Shown: positions 53,467 through 62,797 of the stretch, piece by piece
How the letters are laid out: each line of letters starts with the position of its first letter
How positions within the stretch are numbered: position 1 is the first letter of the stretch
Virus record (IMG/VR): IMGVR_UViG_3300025131_000032
Coordinates: 1 to 63,828 of that record
DNA from: a virus
DNA: 63,828 nucleotides
Reading direction: 5' to 3' (one strand)
Made by a program: the position numbers and the translations under genes
Notes under the pieces: generated by a model
Told to the model about the DNA's origin: nothing
Databases searched by the model: none
What the model saw: only the letters and a program-made list of their open reading frames with translations

Positions 53467-54626
53467 GCATACAGCTTTATACATACAAGGACATTCACGA
53501 TCACCTCGCGGATGTCTTCGATGTGAATACAACTGCGGCGACCCGTGAGAACAACCTCATTAAGCGGGCCATCGTCTCTGCGTACAGGGAGCTTCCCGCT
53601 AAACACAAGTGGAAGTACTTCGAGCGGACATTCACGATGGAGAGTGAAGCCAGCCAGTCAACTGGAACGATCACCTACACGCACTCGACTAGGACAGTGA
53701 CGCTGTCAGGTGACACTTGGCCGACTAACGCGAGCTTGTACAAGATCTACTTTGCATCGAATGGGGCGACCTATCCGATTGAGAGCTACACAGACAGCAC
53801 TAACATTGTCCTGACTGAGACTCAAAATCCAGGTGACGATGTGGCGGCTGGGGCTTCCTTCATCCTCTACCGATCCCATTACCCCTTCCCATGCAACTTC
53901 CGCAAGATGGATCGAGCGTGGGATGTCACGGGCAACTTCGCGCTCCGCTACTCCCCGCCCGCCGAGGGACTGGGGAACACGGTTTTGTACAGCACGCCGA
54001 GTCAGCCAACCATGTTCTCGATCGGGGCAGACGGCAGGTACTACGGTGCGTTGTCGATGGTGTTGTCTCCACCCCCGAGCACGGCTAGGACGTATGAGTT
54101 CAGCTACCAGGCATCGCCGCGCCCGCTGACGCTGCTCGAGGAGAACACTGGCACGGTAACGCACACAGCAGCCTCGACGACGGTAGAGGGCACGGGCACT
54201 GCATTTGACTCAGTAGACCATGAAGGCGCTGTGATTCGCTTTGGCGACACTACCAACGTCCCAACAGACAGAGAGGGAGATTACCCGTACAAGGTCTGGC
54301 GGATTGTCTCAAGCGTGACCGATGCAGACACGTTGGTGATCGACGCCACGCCTGGGATCGCCGGCACGACGGTCAAGTATTCGATGTCAGACCCGATTGA
54401 CATCACCTCAGACACAATGATGACCTACTTTCTAAGGCTTGCGGAACTTCAGTTCTCGATCATGACAAACCGGAAGGATGTGCGATTGAGAGCGGCTGAG
54501 GAGCGAGAGGCTTTGAAGTGGGCGGCAGGTGCGGACGCAAGATACAGAGATACAGTTGAGGCAGGCGGAATAGTTCCGTTCCATCTTCGCGGGTGGTCCA
54601 CTATTCCTGACGAGATTGTGAACTAG
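53463..54626 (+). CDS. Head-tail connector-like protein (387 aa)
   Basis: ATGA-coupled start. Residues 1-60 (KDIHDHLADVFDVNTTAATR, then IKRAIVSAYRELPAKHKWKY) form the helical start found in neck and connector proteins, followed by an inserted beta domain (SQSTGTITYTHSTRTVTLSG) and a helical C-terminus (LRLAELQFSIMTNRKDVRLR). The location between portal and tail genes supports a head-completion or adaptor role. Confidence 0.65.
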   Translation: MSIQLYTYKDIHDHLADVFDVNTTAATRENNLIKRAIVSAYRELPAKHKWKYFERTFTMESEASQSTGTITYTHSTRTVTLSGDTWPTNASLYKIYFASNGATYPIESYTDSTNIVLTETQNPGDDVAAGASFILYRSHYPFPCNFRKMDRAWDVTGNFALRYSPPAEGLGNTVLYSTPSQPTMFSIGADGRYYGALSMVLSPPPSTARTYEFSYQASPRPLTLLEENTGTVTHTAASTTVEGTGTAFDSVDHEGAVIRFGDTTNVPTDREGDYPYKVWRIVSSVTDADTLVIDATPGIAGTTVKYSMSDPIDITSDTMMTYFLRLAELQFSIMTNRKDVRLRAAEEREALKWAAGADARYRDTVEAGGIVPFHLRGWSTIPDEIVN

Positions 54627-54699
54627 TTCATCGGGTGGCGCGTGCGGGTTAGCGTCCTGGTTGCCCCGCTGGCCCGCACCGCCGTTTTTCGGAAATACA

Positions 54700-55152
54700 A
54701 TGGCCAACTCAGTCCTAGAAAGCTGCATGGACCAGATCGTCACGCAAATCAATGCGATGTCGTTGGCTGGGCTTGGTGGCAATGGGCTGTGCCAGAAGCG
54801 GATTGCGCCGTGGGACAGGAACAAGATCCACTCGGGGATTACGGTTCATTTACCCGTGCAAGAACATGAGATGCCTGGGACGCACAGTTGCGATGACATT
54901 GCGTACCCGATCCAGGTGACGATTGTCCGCGGCACGTCAGGGTCTGAGGAAAGCACCCATATCGATCGGTTGGCGGTGTGGCGGCAGAAGATCAGGCGAG
55001 AGTTCATTCACCAGCGACTATCGGGCGTTGACACGGTTTACACCTGCCGCGTGCAGTTTGGCCGCGTTTTACTTCCGTCCCATTACAGAGACAATTACCA
55101 CGCAACCACGATGTCAATTGTTTGTATGTCCCGTGAGAGCAGAGGGAATTAG
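54700..55152 (+). CDS. Tail completion or neck protein (150 aa)
   Basis: MANSVLESCMDQIVTQINAM, then ITVHLPVQEHEMPGTHSCDD and YPIQVTIVRGTSGSEE, WRQKIRREFIH follow the pattern of tail-terminator or neck proteins that precede the tail tube gene. The start at 54700 lacks a strong ribosome site (GGAAATACA). Confidence 0.65.
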   Translation: MANSVLESCMDQIVTQINAMSLAGLGGNGLCQKRIAPWDRNKIHSGITVHLPVQEHEMPGTHSCDDIAYPIQVTIVRGTSGSEESTHIDRLAVWRQKIRREFIHQRLSGVDTVYTCRVQFGRVLLPSHYRDNYHATTMSIVCMSRESRGN

Positions 55153-55154
55153 AG

Positions 55155-56054
55155 ATGACATGTGGATCAGCGCAAGGCGCCCAGGCAAAGTTCGCAGTCC
55201 AGAATGGCTCGACGCTCAACAGCAGCGGGACCGAGATAGATCTTCTCCATGAGAATGTTCGCCAGATCATACGGACGAAGCATACGGACGGGATCCGCGG
55301 CACACGATCGCTCCACACGAACCGGCAGCGGACAGTTGCCCAGTTTGTGACCGGGAGCTTTGCGTTCAATCCGGCGCCGACAGACCTCGATGTGATCCTC
55401 GAGCTAATCCTTGGGGCCTCAGCGTCTGGTGACACGTTCGCCCTGGCTGAAGACCTGCAGGACTTTGTGATCGGCAAGGATCTGGACGGGGTGCTGTGGC
55501 AGTATAAGCCTTGCTATGTGAACCGGGCAATCTTCCAGGCACGAGCTGGTGGGTTACTGGAGTGCATTATCGAGGTGGTGGGTGAGGCAGAGTCAACGCT
55601 GGCGTCGTGGCTGCCAACAGCCATGGGTGAGACTATCGCTGAACAACCGTTCACCATGGCGGATTCGATGGGTGCTTTGGTGCTGGATTCCAACGCCATC
55701 GAAATGATGTCGTTCCGCGTGACGATCGACAATAACCTGGACATGCGGTTTGTTAATAAGCTGACCCCAACGTCGATCTGCCCGAAGACTCGCAGGACCA
55801 CGTTGGATGTGGTGACGCCTTACAAGTCAACGAACGAGCGGGCGCTGTACACGGACGGAGTGACGGCAGAGACCGGAACCTTGACGTTCACGAACAGCAC
55901 AGTGAGTACGTTGTTCACGTTCGCCTCGCTGGTAAAAGACCCAGAGACGCCGACGATCCCCGGTAAGAAAGAGATTACGCAGCACACTCGATATGTTGCA
56001 TACGAGACTGATGCTGCGAAAGAGCTTGTGGTAACTAGTGACGCTACTGTGTAG
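55155..56054 (+). CDS. Major tail tube protein (299 aa)
   Basis: The protein has the two beta-sandwich segments of long-tail tube proteins, with conserved-looking SFRVTIDNNLDMRFVNKLTP and TLDVVTPYKSTNERALY near residue 210-240, and a final strand-rich end. It lies directly before the tail chaperone pair, as in siphoviruses and myoviruses. There is no sheath gene, so a non-contractile tail is inferred. Confidence 0.75.
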   Translation: MTCGSAQGAQAKFAVQNGSTLNSSGTEIDLLHENVRQIIRTKHTDGIRGTRSLHTNRQRTVAQFVTGSFAFNPAPTDLDVILELILGASASGDTFALAEDLQDFVIGKDLDGVLWQYKPCYVNRAIFQARAGGLLECIIEVVGEAESTLASWLPTAMGETIAEQPFTMADSMGALVLDSNAIEMMSFRVTIDNNLDMRFVNKLTPTSICPKTRRTTLDVVTPYKSTNERALYTDGVTAETGTLTFTNSTVSTLFTFASLVKDPETPTIPGKKEITQHTRYVAYETDAAKELVVTSDATV

Positions 56055-56062
56055 GAGATGCA

Positions 56063-56386
56063 ATGGCAACTGCATTCATTTATGACGGATACACGCAAGA
56101 TGGTTTGGTTGCAGGGTGCGACCTTCACGAAGAGGTTGGGTTTTCATTCCGCCCGATCTACGGCAGTGAGAGAGCGGCTGTTTACGATTTGTGCAGCAAG
56201 ACGACAGGGTTGGTTGGCAAGAATGAGGCCGTGAACCAAGCCCTTTGCGATTCCCTTATCAACTGGAGCCTTGACGGCGAACCTACGCTTGAGTCGATCG
56301 AGCGGCTACACCCAACGGTGAAGCGGAATATGTTCCAACAGGTAATGCTCAACAAGGCAGCGGATGAGGAATCGGCAAAAAACTAA
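56063..56386 (+). CDS. Tail assembly chaperone, G-like (107 aa)
   Basis: A small helical protein (MATAFIYDGYTQDGLVAGCD, SERAAVYDLCSKTTGLVGKN, FQQVMLNKAADEESAKN). The last sense codons GCA-AAA-AAC before TAA contain the slippery heptamer A-AAA-AAC in the correct register, so part of the ribosomes should shift -1 and read on into the 56395 frame, giving a product of about 220 residues, as in lambda G/GT. Confidence 0.75.
   Translation: MATAFIYDGYTQDGLVAGCDLHEEVGFSFRPIYGSERAAVYDLCSKTTGLVGKNEAVNQALCDSLINWSLDGEPTLESIERLHPTVKRNMFQQVMLNKAADEESAKN
56377..56383 (+). promoter_or_regulatory. Programmed -1 ribosomal frameshift site (A AAA AAC)
   Basis: The heptamer follows the X-XXY-YYZ rule in the zero frame and lies directly before the stop codon of the first chaperone frame. 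The -1 frame is open from here to 56724. The 332-base distance between the two annotated starts leaves the second frame exactly one base back. Confidence 0.85.
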
Positions 56387-56394
56387 GCGGCGGG

Positions 56395-56724
56395 GTGCAG
56401 TTGGTGATCCTCTACCCCGCATTCGCTAAACGCGATTGCCAAGAGTGTTTGAAGTGGCAAGTCAATGAGAATACAGGTGAGTTTACCACTAACCGGAGTG
56501 GTGAAAGGTTCAGGCGGCATACGTCGGCGTTATGTCAGATGTCGATCGGGTGTCCGAAGGGGACGCCCGAAGCGCCCATGTCGCTGACGAAGCAGAATAG
56601 GCTGGCGTACCAGCACTACAGGGAATGCAAGGCGGTTGGCAGCTTCCCTGATGATGCAGTGGTGCGGCGGAATGCGTTGATTGTCTCAGAGGCAGTTAAG
56701 CGAACAGAGGCACAGAATGTCTGA
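56395..56724 (+). CDS. Tail assembly chaperone, T-like, probably made as a frameshift product (109 aa)
   Basis: The frame contains RDCQECLKWQVNENTGEFTT, then GCPKGTPEAPMSLTKQNRLA and YQHYRECKAVGSFPDDAVVR. This is the C-terminal chaperone pattern that I know from siphoviruses (C-P-K-G-T-P; N-R-x-A-Y-x-H-Y-x-E-C). The GTG at 56395 is a poor start, so I treat this frame as mainly the second half of the frameshift product that begins at 56063. Confidence 0.75.
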   Translation: MQLVILYPAFAKRDCQECLKWQVNENTGEFTTNRSGERFRRHTSALCQMSIGCPKGTPEAPMSLTKQNRLAYQHYRECKAVGSFPDDAVVRRNALIVSEAVKRTEAQNV

Positions 56725-57298
56725 CTTTTACGACGAAGAAGACGACGAAGGCCAGGACGACTGGGTGGACGACAGCCAGTTCTTCATGGACGAGTCCCCG
56801 CCTGAGATCGATGACGTTGAGTTCAACGATCCGGTGGAGGTTCCGTTTGTGGATGCGGGTATGCCTGAGTTGGAAGCGGCAGAGGTGAATGAAGTCGAAT
56901 TTGAGTTACCGCCCGAAGAATCAAGTGAGTCGTTGCAGCCGTCCCCGGAGCCGGATTTCGCCTCTTCGGTTTCCGGGGGCGCACCTTTTACGCCTGCGCC
57001 TGAGTTATTTGACGAGCGGGCCATGGACCCGGCGGGCGACATGCCACCAAGTGTGGAGTTGGCCTCAAACCCAGAAAAGTTCCCGCTGGAGCATAATGCT
57101 ACACCAGTGGGAGGTAACTCGTCCGAGGAGATTCCACAATCATCAACAACCGCCCTTGATACCGCCGCCGCCGAGGTGTCCTCAACTATGTCTGAGGTCG
57201 AGAATGCGGTTGTCAGTGTGTTGGAATCCATGAGCGGTCAATTCGGGGAGATGGCTGTTAACATACGCCGCCTCGAAGAGGGGAAGTTTGTGCGATGA
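56717..57298 (+). CDS. Acidic protein in the tape-measure position (193 aa)
   Basis: It overlaps the chaperone frame by eight bases (GAGG as ribosome site). The first 90 residues are extremely acidic (DFYDEEDDEGQDDWVDDSQF), the middle is Pro/Ser-rich, and the last 50 residues form a helix (VSSTMSEVENAVVSVLESMS). In other siphoviruses this position holds a tape measure of 600 to 2,000 residues. As a tape measure, 193 residues would fit a tail of only about 30 nm. It may be a short tape measure or only a tail assembly factor. Confidence 0.6.
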   Translation: MSDFYDEEDDEGQDDWVDDSQFFMDESPPEIDDVEFNDPVEVPFVDAGMPELEAAEVNEVEFELPPEESSESLQPSPEPDFASSVSGGAPFTPAPELFDERAMDPAGDMPPSVELASNPEKFPLEHNATPVGGNSSEEIPQSSTTALDTAAAEVSSTMSEVENAVVSVLESMSGQFGEMAVNIRRLEEGKFVR

Positions 57299-58047
57299 CC
57301 ATCTTCAAATATCGCGGCGTTCCACATCCTGTCAACGAAGTGAACCTCGTCCGCATGCATAAGCGGAAGACGCACACTAAGCGCGGGCACCAGAAGCGTG
57401 ATATCCACACGCTGACGATCGTCGGTGAGCTGAAGACCACGACAGACGGCAGTTTCGACACCCTCCTGGCGGCTCTAGAGGATCAGTATGAGGAGGATGG
57501 CAGGTTTGGGGAGTCTGCAGGTTTGTACTGGGACGATGGTGAGCCAACTCCGCATGTCATCACAGCGAACAACCAGTGCGTGAACGGGATTGAGGTGCTG
57601 GATTTCAGCTACACAGGCAGGGACGGGGCAGAGCTTGCGACTCAGAGGACATTCCAGATCACGCTCAAGGCTGAGTTCTTCGCTTTATCCGGCACAAGTT
57701 ACGGTTCTGGATTAATGGAGTGGTACGAGGAGATTAAAGTGAAGGGCAATGGCGGCCCTATCATTCGGTGGACGACCACGGAAACTGGCGCCCAGGCGAT
57801 GCAGATAACCCAAGAGACTTCTGGGTCGATGGCAACCCAAACCGGCTATGCCGTGATGGCTAGGGGGCCATATATCCTTCCCCCGCCGCCCCGCTGGCCA
57901 TTATTTAACCTGAATAACGAAGAAGAGATTGGCCACGGAAGCGCCCAAAGGCAGGAAATCGCAGTCGTGGACTACCGAACAACGTGGCGATACAAGTTCA
58001 AGGCACCCGTTGCTCTTTCACGTCTAGAATATCCACAAACAAGGTGA
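57295..58047 (+). CDS. Tail protein, distal-tail-like (250 aa)
   Basis: ATGA-coupled start. The protein has a basic start (MTIFKYRGVPHPVNEVNLVR, MHKRKTHTKRG) and a beta-rich body, and lies where the distal tail protein is found. Identification is from position and composition. Confidence 0.6.
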   Translation: MTIFKYRGVPHPVNEVNLVRMHKRKTHTKRGHQKRDIHTLTIVGELKTTTDGSFDTLLAALEDQYEEDGRFGESAGLYWDDGEPTPHVITANNQCVNGIEVLDFSYTGRDGAELATQRTFQITLKAEFFALSGTSYGSGLMEWYEEIKVKGNGGPIIRWTTTETGAQAMQITQETSGSMATQTGYAVMARGPYILPPPPRWPLFNLNNEEEIGHGSAQRQEIAVVDYRTTWRYKFKAPVALSRLEYPQTR

Positions 58048-58050
58048 GTT

Positions 58051-59382
58051 ATGGCTACTAGAACTTGGATTGGCCGAGCGACTAAGGTTGCCCAAGAGGA
58101 CACGATTACCCTTGCCGGGACGTGGGCTGCGGGAAATCAAATTGACATCGACATCGACACGGGCGGGGTGCTGACCCTGATTATTGGCTCGGCAGCGCTG
58201 AATGACATCGGCTCAGACATTGTCTACATGCTGACAGGTGTTGGGTCGTTGGCCTCTGGATCGACCGTGAATGGCACCGGAAACACGCTGGGCGACTTCC
58301 GCCAGTTGCAGTCGGTAACGTACAGCACTACCACCAACAAGGTGACACTTACTGGCAAGGCTGACGGTCGCCCGTTTGCCCTGGCGTTGGTGGAGAACTC
58401 GGCTTCCGGTACGGCAGCGACAGCGACAGCGACTACGGCGAGTGGCCCGCACGATTGGACTGTGGCCCGCAACTGGTCAGGCGACACTGTTCCGACAACC
58501 GGCGACAGCATTATCTTCGACCACCAGAGCCTTGAGGACTTGAAGTACAACCTAGTGGACGGCACCTCGGCCATCGTCAAGATCGACTATTCGTCCGACT
58601 GCAGCGTCAATATCGGGCTTGCGCCAATCAACAACGACGACCCTTCAATGCCGTACTACGAAGGACAGGGCCGGTTTCTGGATGTTGCAGAAGGCGCCAC
58701 CACATGCACGGTTAACATCGGCGTGGAGGGATCTGAGAGCGCCTCTATGGGATGGATGAAGATCGACACTGGCAATGCCCAGGCTGTTGGGACTGTGCGA
58801 AAGACAGCGACTCGTGCCAGCGAGGCGCCGGTTGAGGTTATCGACGGGGCTGGGTCTGGGACAACTTGGACTATCCTGCGGGGTGACGTTGACTTTGCTG
58901 TGGGAGATGCCGAGGTGGCCACAATCACTACCCTTGAAGTGGGGTTTGTTAGTTCTCAGTTGACAGACGCTAAGGTGAATATCGGCAACGGCAGTACGAT
59001 CACGAACCTTAATCAGTCAGGCGGGGCGGTATCGACTCGATCCACGCCCACTACGATCAAGCTGTATGGCGGGACCATGCACTACCAGGACGACGGTGGT
59101 GGCGGCACGTTCTCAGTAGTCCAAGATGCAACTTTGCACTACGAGAGCAGCGGTACACTAACGGCGGGCCACATCTTCTCAGGCGGGATCATCGACTTTA
59201 CTCGAGACCGCCGATCCCGAACGGTAACCGCCATCGATTTATACACCGGCGCCGGATACAAAGACCCATATGACACTGTGACGTTGACAGCCGGAATTGA
59301 CCTGAACGGGCTAGTTATCGATGACCTATCCGTCCTTGAGCATCCGCGAAACAAGAAGATATCGTTCGCAGCAGTCTCGTAA
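58051..59382 (+). CDS. Beta-rich tail or fibre protein (443 aa)
   Basis: Repeated short beta strands, Gly/Thr/Asp-rich (ANIDIDIDTGGVLTLI-like start, GSTITNLNQSGGAVSTRSTP), with a parallel beta-helix character at 330-400. It is likely a baseplate spike or fibre. Ribosome site AAGGTGAGTT. Confidence 0.6.
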   Translation: MATRTWIGRATKVAQEDTITLAGTWAAGNQIDIDIDTGGVLTLIIGSAALNDIGSDIVYMLTGVGSLASGSTVNGTGNTLGDFRQLQSVTYSTTTNKVTLTGKADGRPFALALVENSASGTAATATATTASGPHDWTVARNWSGDTVPTTGDSIIFDHQSLEDLKYNLVDGTSAIVKIDYSSDCSVNIGLAPINNDDPSMPYYEGQGRFLDVAEGATTCTVNIGVEGSESASMGWMKIDTGNAQAVGTVRKTATRASEAPVEVIDGAGSGTTWTILRGDVDFAVGDAEVATITTLEVGFVSSQLTDAKVNIGNGSTITNLNQSGGAVSTRSTPTTIKLYGGTMHYQDDGGGGTFSVVQDATLHYESSGTLTAGHIFSGGIIDFTRDRRSRTVTAIDLYTGAGYKDPYDTVTLTAGIDLNGLVIDDLSVLEHPRNKKISFAAVS

Positions 59383-59391
59383 GAGGTTTCA

Positions 59392-60999
59392 ATGGCGACT
59401 AAAGGCTATGCGACGTTCGGGAACTACCGGACTATCGGTGGTTACTTCTCAGTGTCTCAGGGTGCGTACCCAGGCCAGGGGGTTTTAGTCACCCCTGCAA
59501 ATTCCACAGTCGCCCAAGAGGCTACACTCACCCTGATCTTCGGGGCGGTGCGGATCAACTTCCCAGGCTCGCGAGTGACTGAGAGTAATTACTTCTACCG
59601 CGACGGGCTGCGGTTGATGCGGCATCACATTCAGGATGGCCGCTGGAAGCTCGCTCAGGCTACTGTGAGCGGCAAATACAACCAGAAGGGTCCGAGCGGT
59701 AAGATTCCGGCAGCACGCAAGAGGCCGATTGAGGAGCTGTTTGGTGAGATCAGCTTCCAGACAGGCGTCCCTATTGATGTTTCTGGGGTGTCCGACTTCG
59801 AGGATTTCATCCCGGTGGACTGGGATCAGACGAATGCTGCGGCGGCGATTGAGTCGCTTTGCGCGTCCACGGGTGTCAGTTTCAATGTGACTGCTTCAGG
59901 TGGTTACCGGATTGACAAGGCGGGGGTGGGTGCGAACTTGCCAGTGGCGCCGAGCATGACGAACGCTGGTCGAACGATGGCGAATGATGCGCCGAAGAAC
60001 ATTCGTATCGTTGGGGCGCCGACTCAGATCCAGACGATGTTCACAATGCGTGCAGTGGGGCTCGACAAGGTGGGGTCTGACGATGATGAAGATGCGTGGA
60101 TGGGGATTGATGCCCTCTCCTACGCCCCATCTAGTCCAGATTACTGGTCAAAGGAGTCGCCAGAGTCGTTCGCTGGGATCGAGCAACCGGGCCGGAACCT
60201 TGCCTTAAAAACAGTCTTTCGGTGCTATCAAATCAAAGACTGGCATCCTCGCCCATTTTCTGGGTTTGACCCGGATGATATCACTAACATCAAGCAGGTG
60301 TTGCCAATCCAAGATCGCCTCCTGGTAGACGGAACTGACTTCCTGCTCCAGCTCGACAGGCAGTCCCCTAAAGCAACGATTCACGGAGTCTTCTCCAGCG
60401 GTAATTTGTTAATGGAAAACACGTCCATGGACAAGGAGATATTCTCCGGGTTCAGTATCAATGAAGACCTTGGCATCATCACGTTTGACCGCCCCGTGTA
60501 CAAGCTCGAGGACGACAGGGTTGTAGAGGCGGAGTTGTTCCTGCAATGCACCTACACCCCGATCCATTACAACCGTGAAGCTGACCGGATTAAGGTTGAG
60601 AGGCAGGTGAATCCAGCAGGCTTGGGGACTGAGGTTGTGCAAAGGAAGGACATCCAGAGCATTATAGTTCAACCATTTCAGTATAACGCGGGCGGGACTG
60701 GTCGGCCTGAGAGCTGGACGCCAATGGGGCTGCAAGATAATTTTACCGAGATGGAGGCAAAGGCAGAGCGATCGATCGACATTCTCGCTGAGCAACACCG
60801 TATCGCTAAGGACGTAGAGTACCCTGGGTTTCTCGCCATTACCCCAGCCGGCAAGATTCAGCGTGTTCGCTGGGACTGGGGGCATGGCGAGGTAGCAACC
60901 ACTCGCGCGAGCTCGGGCTACGACTTTGACTTCTACTCCCCCAGGGCTAAGGATCGCGAGCAGACAATGTTGAATGCCAGCCTGAAGGAGATGTTGTAA
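59392..60999 (+). CDS. Tail hub or baseplate protein (535 aa)
   Basis: A mixed protein with GEISFQTGVPIDVSGVSDFE, DWDQTNAAAAIESLCASTGV and a long beta-rich C-terminal half. The segment A-A-A-I-E-x-L-x-x-x-T-G-V-S-F resembles domains of baseplate hub and secretin-type proteins. Position is consistent with the hub. A lysin domain is not seen. Confidence 0.6.
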   Translation: MATKGYATFGNYRTIGGYFSVSQGAYPGQGVLVTPANSTVAQEATLTLIFGAVRINFPGSRVTESNYFYRDGLRLMRHHIQDGRWKLAQATVSGKYNQKGPSGKIPAARKRPIEELFGEISFQTGVPIDVSGVSDFEDFIPVDWDQTNAAAAIESLCASTGVSFNVTASGGYRIDKAGVGANLPVAPSMTNAGRTMANDAPKNIRIVGAPTQIQTMFTMRAVGLDKVGSDDDEDAWMGIDALSYAPSSPDYWSKESPESFAGIEQPGRNLALKTVFRCYQIKDWHPRPFSGFDPDDITNIKQVLPIQDRLLVDGTDFLLQLDRQSPKATIHGVFSSGNLLMENTSMDKEIFSGFSINEDLGIITFDRPVYKLEDDRVVEAELFLQCTYTPIHYNREADRIKVERQVNPAGLGTEVVQRKDIQSIIVQPFQYNAGGTGRPESWTPMGLQDNFTEMEAKAERSIDILAEQHRIAKDVEYPGFLAITPAGKIQRVRWDWGHGEVATTRASSGYDFDFYSPRAKDREQTMLNASLKEML

Positions 61000-61688
61000 T
61001 GCCAGACCCCCGTGAACCATTTTTTCAGGAGAGGTGGGTTGCCTGTAAGTTTGTGGACGCTTCAAGTTCACAAGCGGGGAATGTCCAGATCCAGCCTTTT
61101 GGCGCGATGCAGTACACCGGCGTGGAGGTGACCGATGATGGCACTGCGGTGATTGAGGTTAGCAAGGTGATCGATGCCCAAACTGAGAAGATATGCTTCA
61201 ACTCTGGTAGGATTCTCAAGCCTGGCGAGTACGGGATCTGCACGATGACTGGGCCGATGGTCGCAAAGTACAAGAGCGGCTCATCCTCCAGCCAGGCGGT
61301 TGCAGCGGGTGACTATCTTGGCACCGAAGTTGGAAGCGAGGAGCTTGTAAAACGGGGTGGTGGGGCATTCTTGGTGATTGGGGTCTTAGATGCAGATCGC
61401 GAGCTAGCGTTAATAACAGTCCCAGCTGGAATCGTCCTGTACCAGTTCCGGCTCACAACAGCCATGATTTCTGGCCAGTTCAGTTCAGTCTGGAATGCAG
61501 ACGCTGAAGTCTGGGTGGCTGGCGGTACTGGCACCACTGTAGATGCGACCGTCCATGACTACACTGGGATTTTCTCTACCCTCCAGGCTGCGGCAGTCGG
61601 GTACTGCATATTGCAGCTCGGCTCGTACATTGTAATTCAGGCGAATTGCCTGTTTAGTGAGTTCACCGATCCACCGCCAGCCATATAG
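60999..61688 (+). CDS. Baseplate or fibre-associated protein (229 aa)
   Basis: TAATG-coupled start. A beta-rich Gly/Thr/Val protein (IQPFGAMQYTGVEVTDDGTA, KPGEYGICTMTGPMVAKY) that ends FSEFTDPPPAI. No enzyme motif is visible. Confidence 0.6.
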   Translation: MPDPREPFFQERWVACKFVDASSSQAGNVQIQPFGAMQYTGVEVTDDGTAVIEVSKVIDAQTEKICFNSGRILKPGEYGICTMTGPMVAKYKSGSSSSQAVAAGDYLGTEVGSEELVKRGGGAFLVIGVLDADRELALITVPAGIVLYQFRLTTAMISGQFSSVWNADAEVWVAGGTGTTVDATVHDYTGIFSTLQAAAVGYCILQLGSYIVIQANCLFSEFTDPPPAI

Positions 61689-61699
61689 CGGAGGCCCTA

Positions 61700-62353
61700 A
61701 TGGCTTGGTATCCATGCTGCTGTGTCGAACCGCCGTGTATCCTCTGTGACGAGGCACCGCTGCATAGTACGTCTCAGGACAGCTACACGGTGACCTTCTT
61801 CCCTGGCGCATCTGAGAGCGACATCATTGTTGCTGGCCCAATATCAAATCGATCAAGGGTGTACTCCTGGTCAGGTAACCCCGGCACTCTGTATGCGTGC
61901 TGCTGGGCCTACAACGGCATCTTATCGGACATTACCGGGATCGCAGACGATGAAAACGGGACATGTGATGAGAGTAGCTCTCTTAATGTGAGCCTCTGCC
62001 TTTACTGGTCACCGTTTGATGCAGCAGTTGGTGTTTACGGGCATTACTATTTAGAGGGCTGGCATTGGATGTTAGGAGTTGAATTGCCATGCCCTGGTGG
62101 CGGGCCAGCGAATCGCGGGGCAATAAGGTCACATATTGAGGCAGAAGCCGGCGTGGATGATAGCACGGCAAATTGTTCCCACGAAGCTCCTAATGAACTG
62201 ACGTTTCCTGTGCCGGGACGTGTTGATAACTATGACTGGTGTGGGCATATGGGCGGAATGCTTCCCTCAAAAATAGGCTGCCTCGACGCTGACCGTTACG
62301 GTCGTGATCCTGACTTTCCTTCCTCCACGTTGGCGACAGTTGTTAATGGCTAG
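61700..62353 (+). CDS. Cysteine-rich tail protein (217 aa)
   Basis: The N-terminus MAWYPCCCVEPPCILCDEAP contains six Cys in 12 residues, with further Cys pairs later (YACCWAYNG, CGHMGG). Such clusters can bind metal or form disulfides; a tail-tip adhesin is a reasonable idea. It overlaps the next gene by eight bases. Ribosome site GGAGGCCCTA. Confidence 0.65.
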   Translation: MAWYPCCCVEPPCILCDEAPLHSTSQDSYTVTFFPGASESDIIVAGPISNRSRVYSWSGNPGTLYACCWAYNGILSDITGIADDENGTCDESSSLNVSLCLYWSPFDAAVGVYGHYYLEGWHWMLGVELPCPGGGPANRGAIRSHIEAEAGVDDSTANCSHEAPNELTFPVPGRVDNYDWCGHMGGMLPSKIGCLDADRYGRDPDFPSSTLATVVNG

Positions 62354-62759
62354 GATGATTCCAAATTGCGTGTTGAAGCGGACTCTTACTGGCAAATGGC
62401 AATGCGCTCATTGCGGATGGCAAACCACCAAGCCTAAGTCGAAGCGGAACTGTGAAGTCCAGTTGCCTAACGTCACCACGGGAGTGGGCCTGGAGTTGGA
62501 GATTGGCTTTAGACGGTGGCGGATTAAGCCAGTACCTGGGTGCTCGTGCAACTCCGTGAGACGAATTATGGATCGACTGGGACCAAACGGCTGCCGAACC
62601 CACCTCCTGAAGCTGGCTCAGATGATCCAGGCCGAAGCAATTTCAAGGAAATACCACCTTGCCCACACGTTTTTAATGGTCCTTGCCGCCAAAGGTGCGA
62701 TTTTGTGGGCGGTGAGGAAAGTTGAGAAAAACAGTAGGCGGAAGAGTTTGTTACGGTAA
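62346..62759 (+). CDS. Cys-rich zinc-ribbon protein with G-P-x-G-C-R motif (137 aa)
   Basis: A ribbon CAHCGW, then a linker and PGCSCNSVRRIMDRLGPNGC and the helix LAQMIQAEAISRKY. The C-terminal block (C-x-C, M-D-x-x-G-P-x-G-C-R) resembles a small family in phage tail regions that I remember from marine and planctomycete viral sequences. A metal- or iron-sulfur-site role is possible; the protein ends in a basic tail. Confidence 0.6.
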   Translation: MARMIPNCVLKRTLTGKWQCAHCGWQTTKPKSKRNCEVQLPNVTTGVGLELEIGFRRWRIKPVPGCSCNSVRRIMDRLGPNGCRTHLLKLAQMIQAEAISRKYHLAHTFLMVLAAKGAILWAVRKVEKNSRRKSLLR

Positions 62760-62797
62760 AATCAACGCTGTCAATATGGACATAAGGAAATTCAGCT

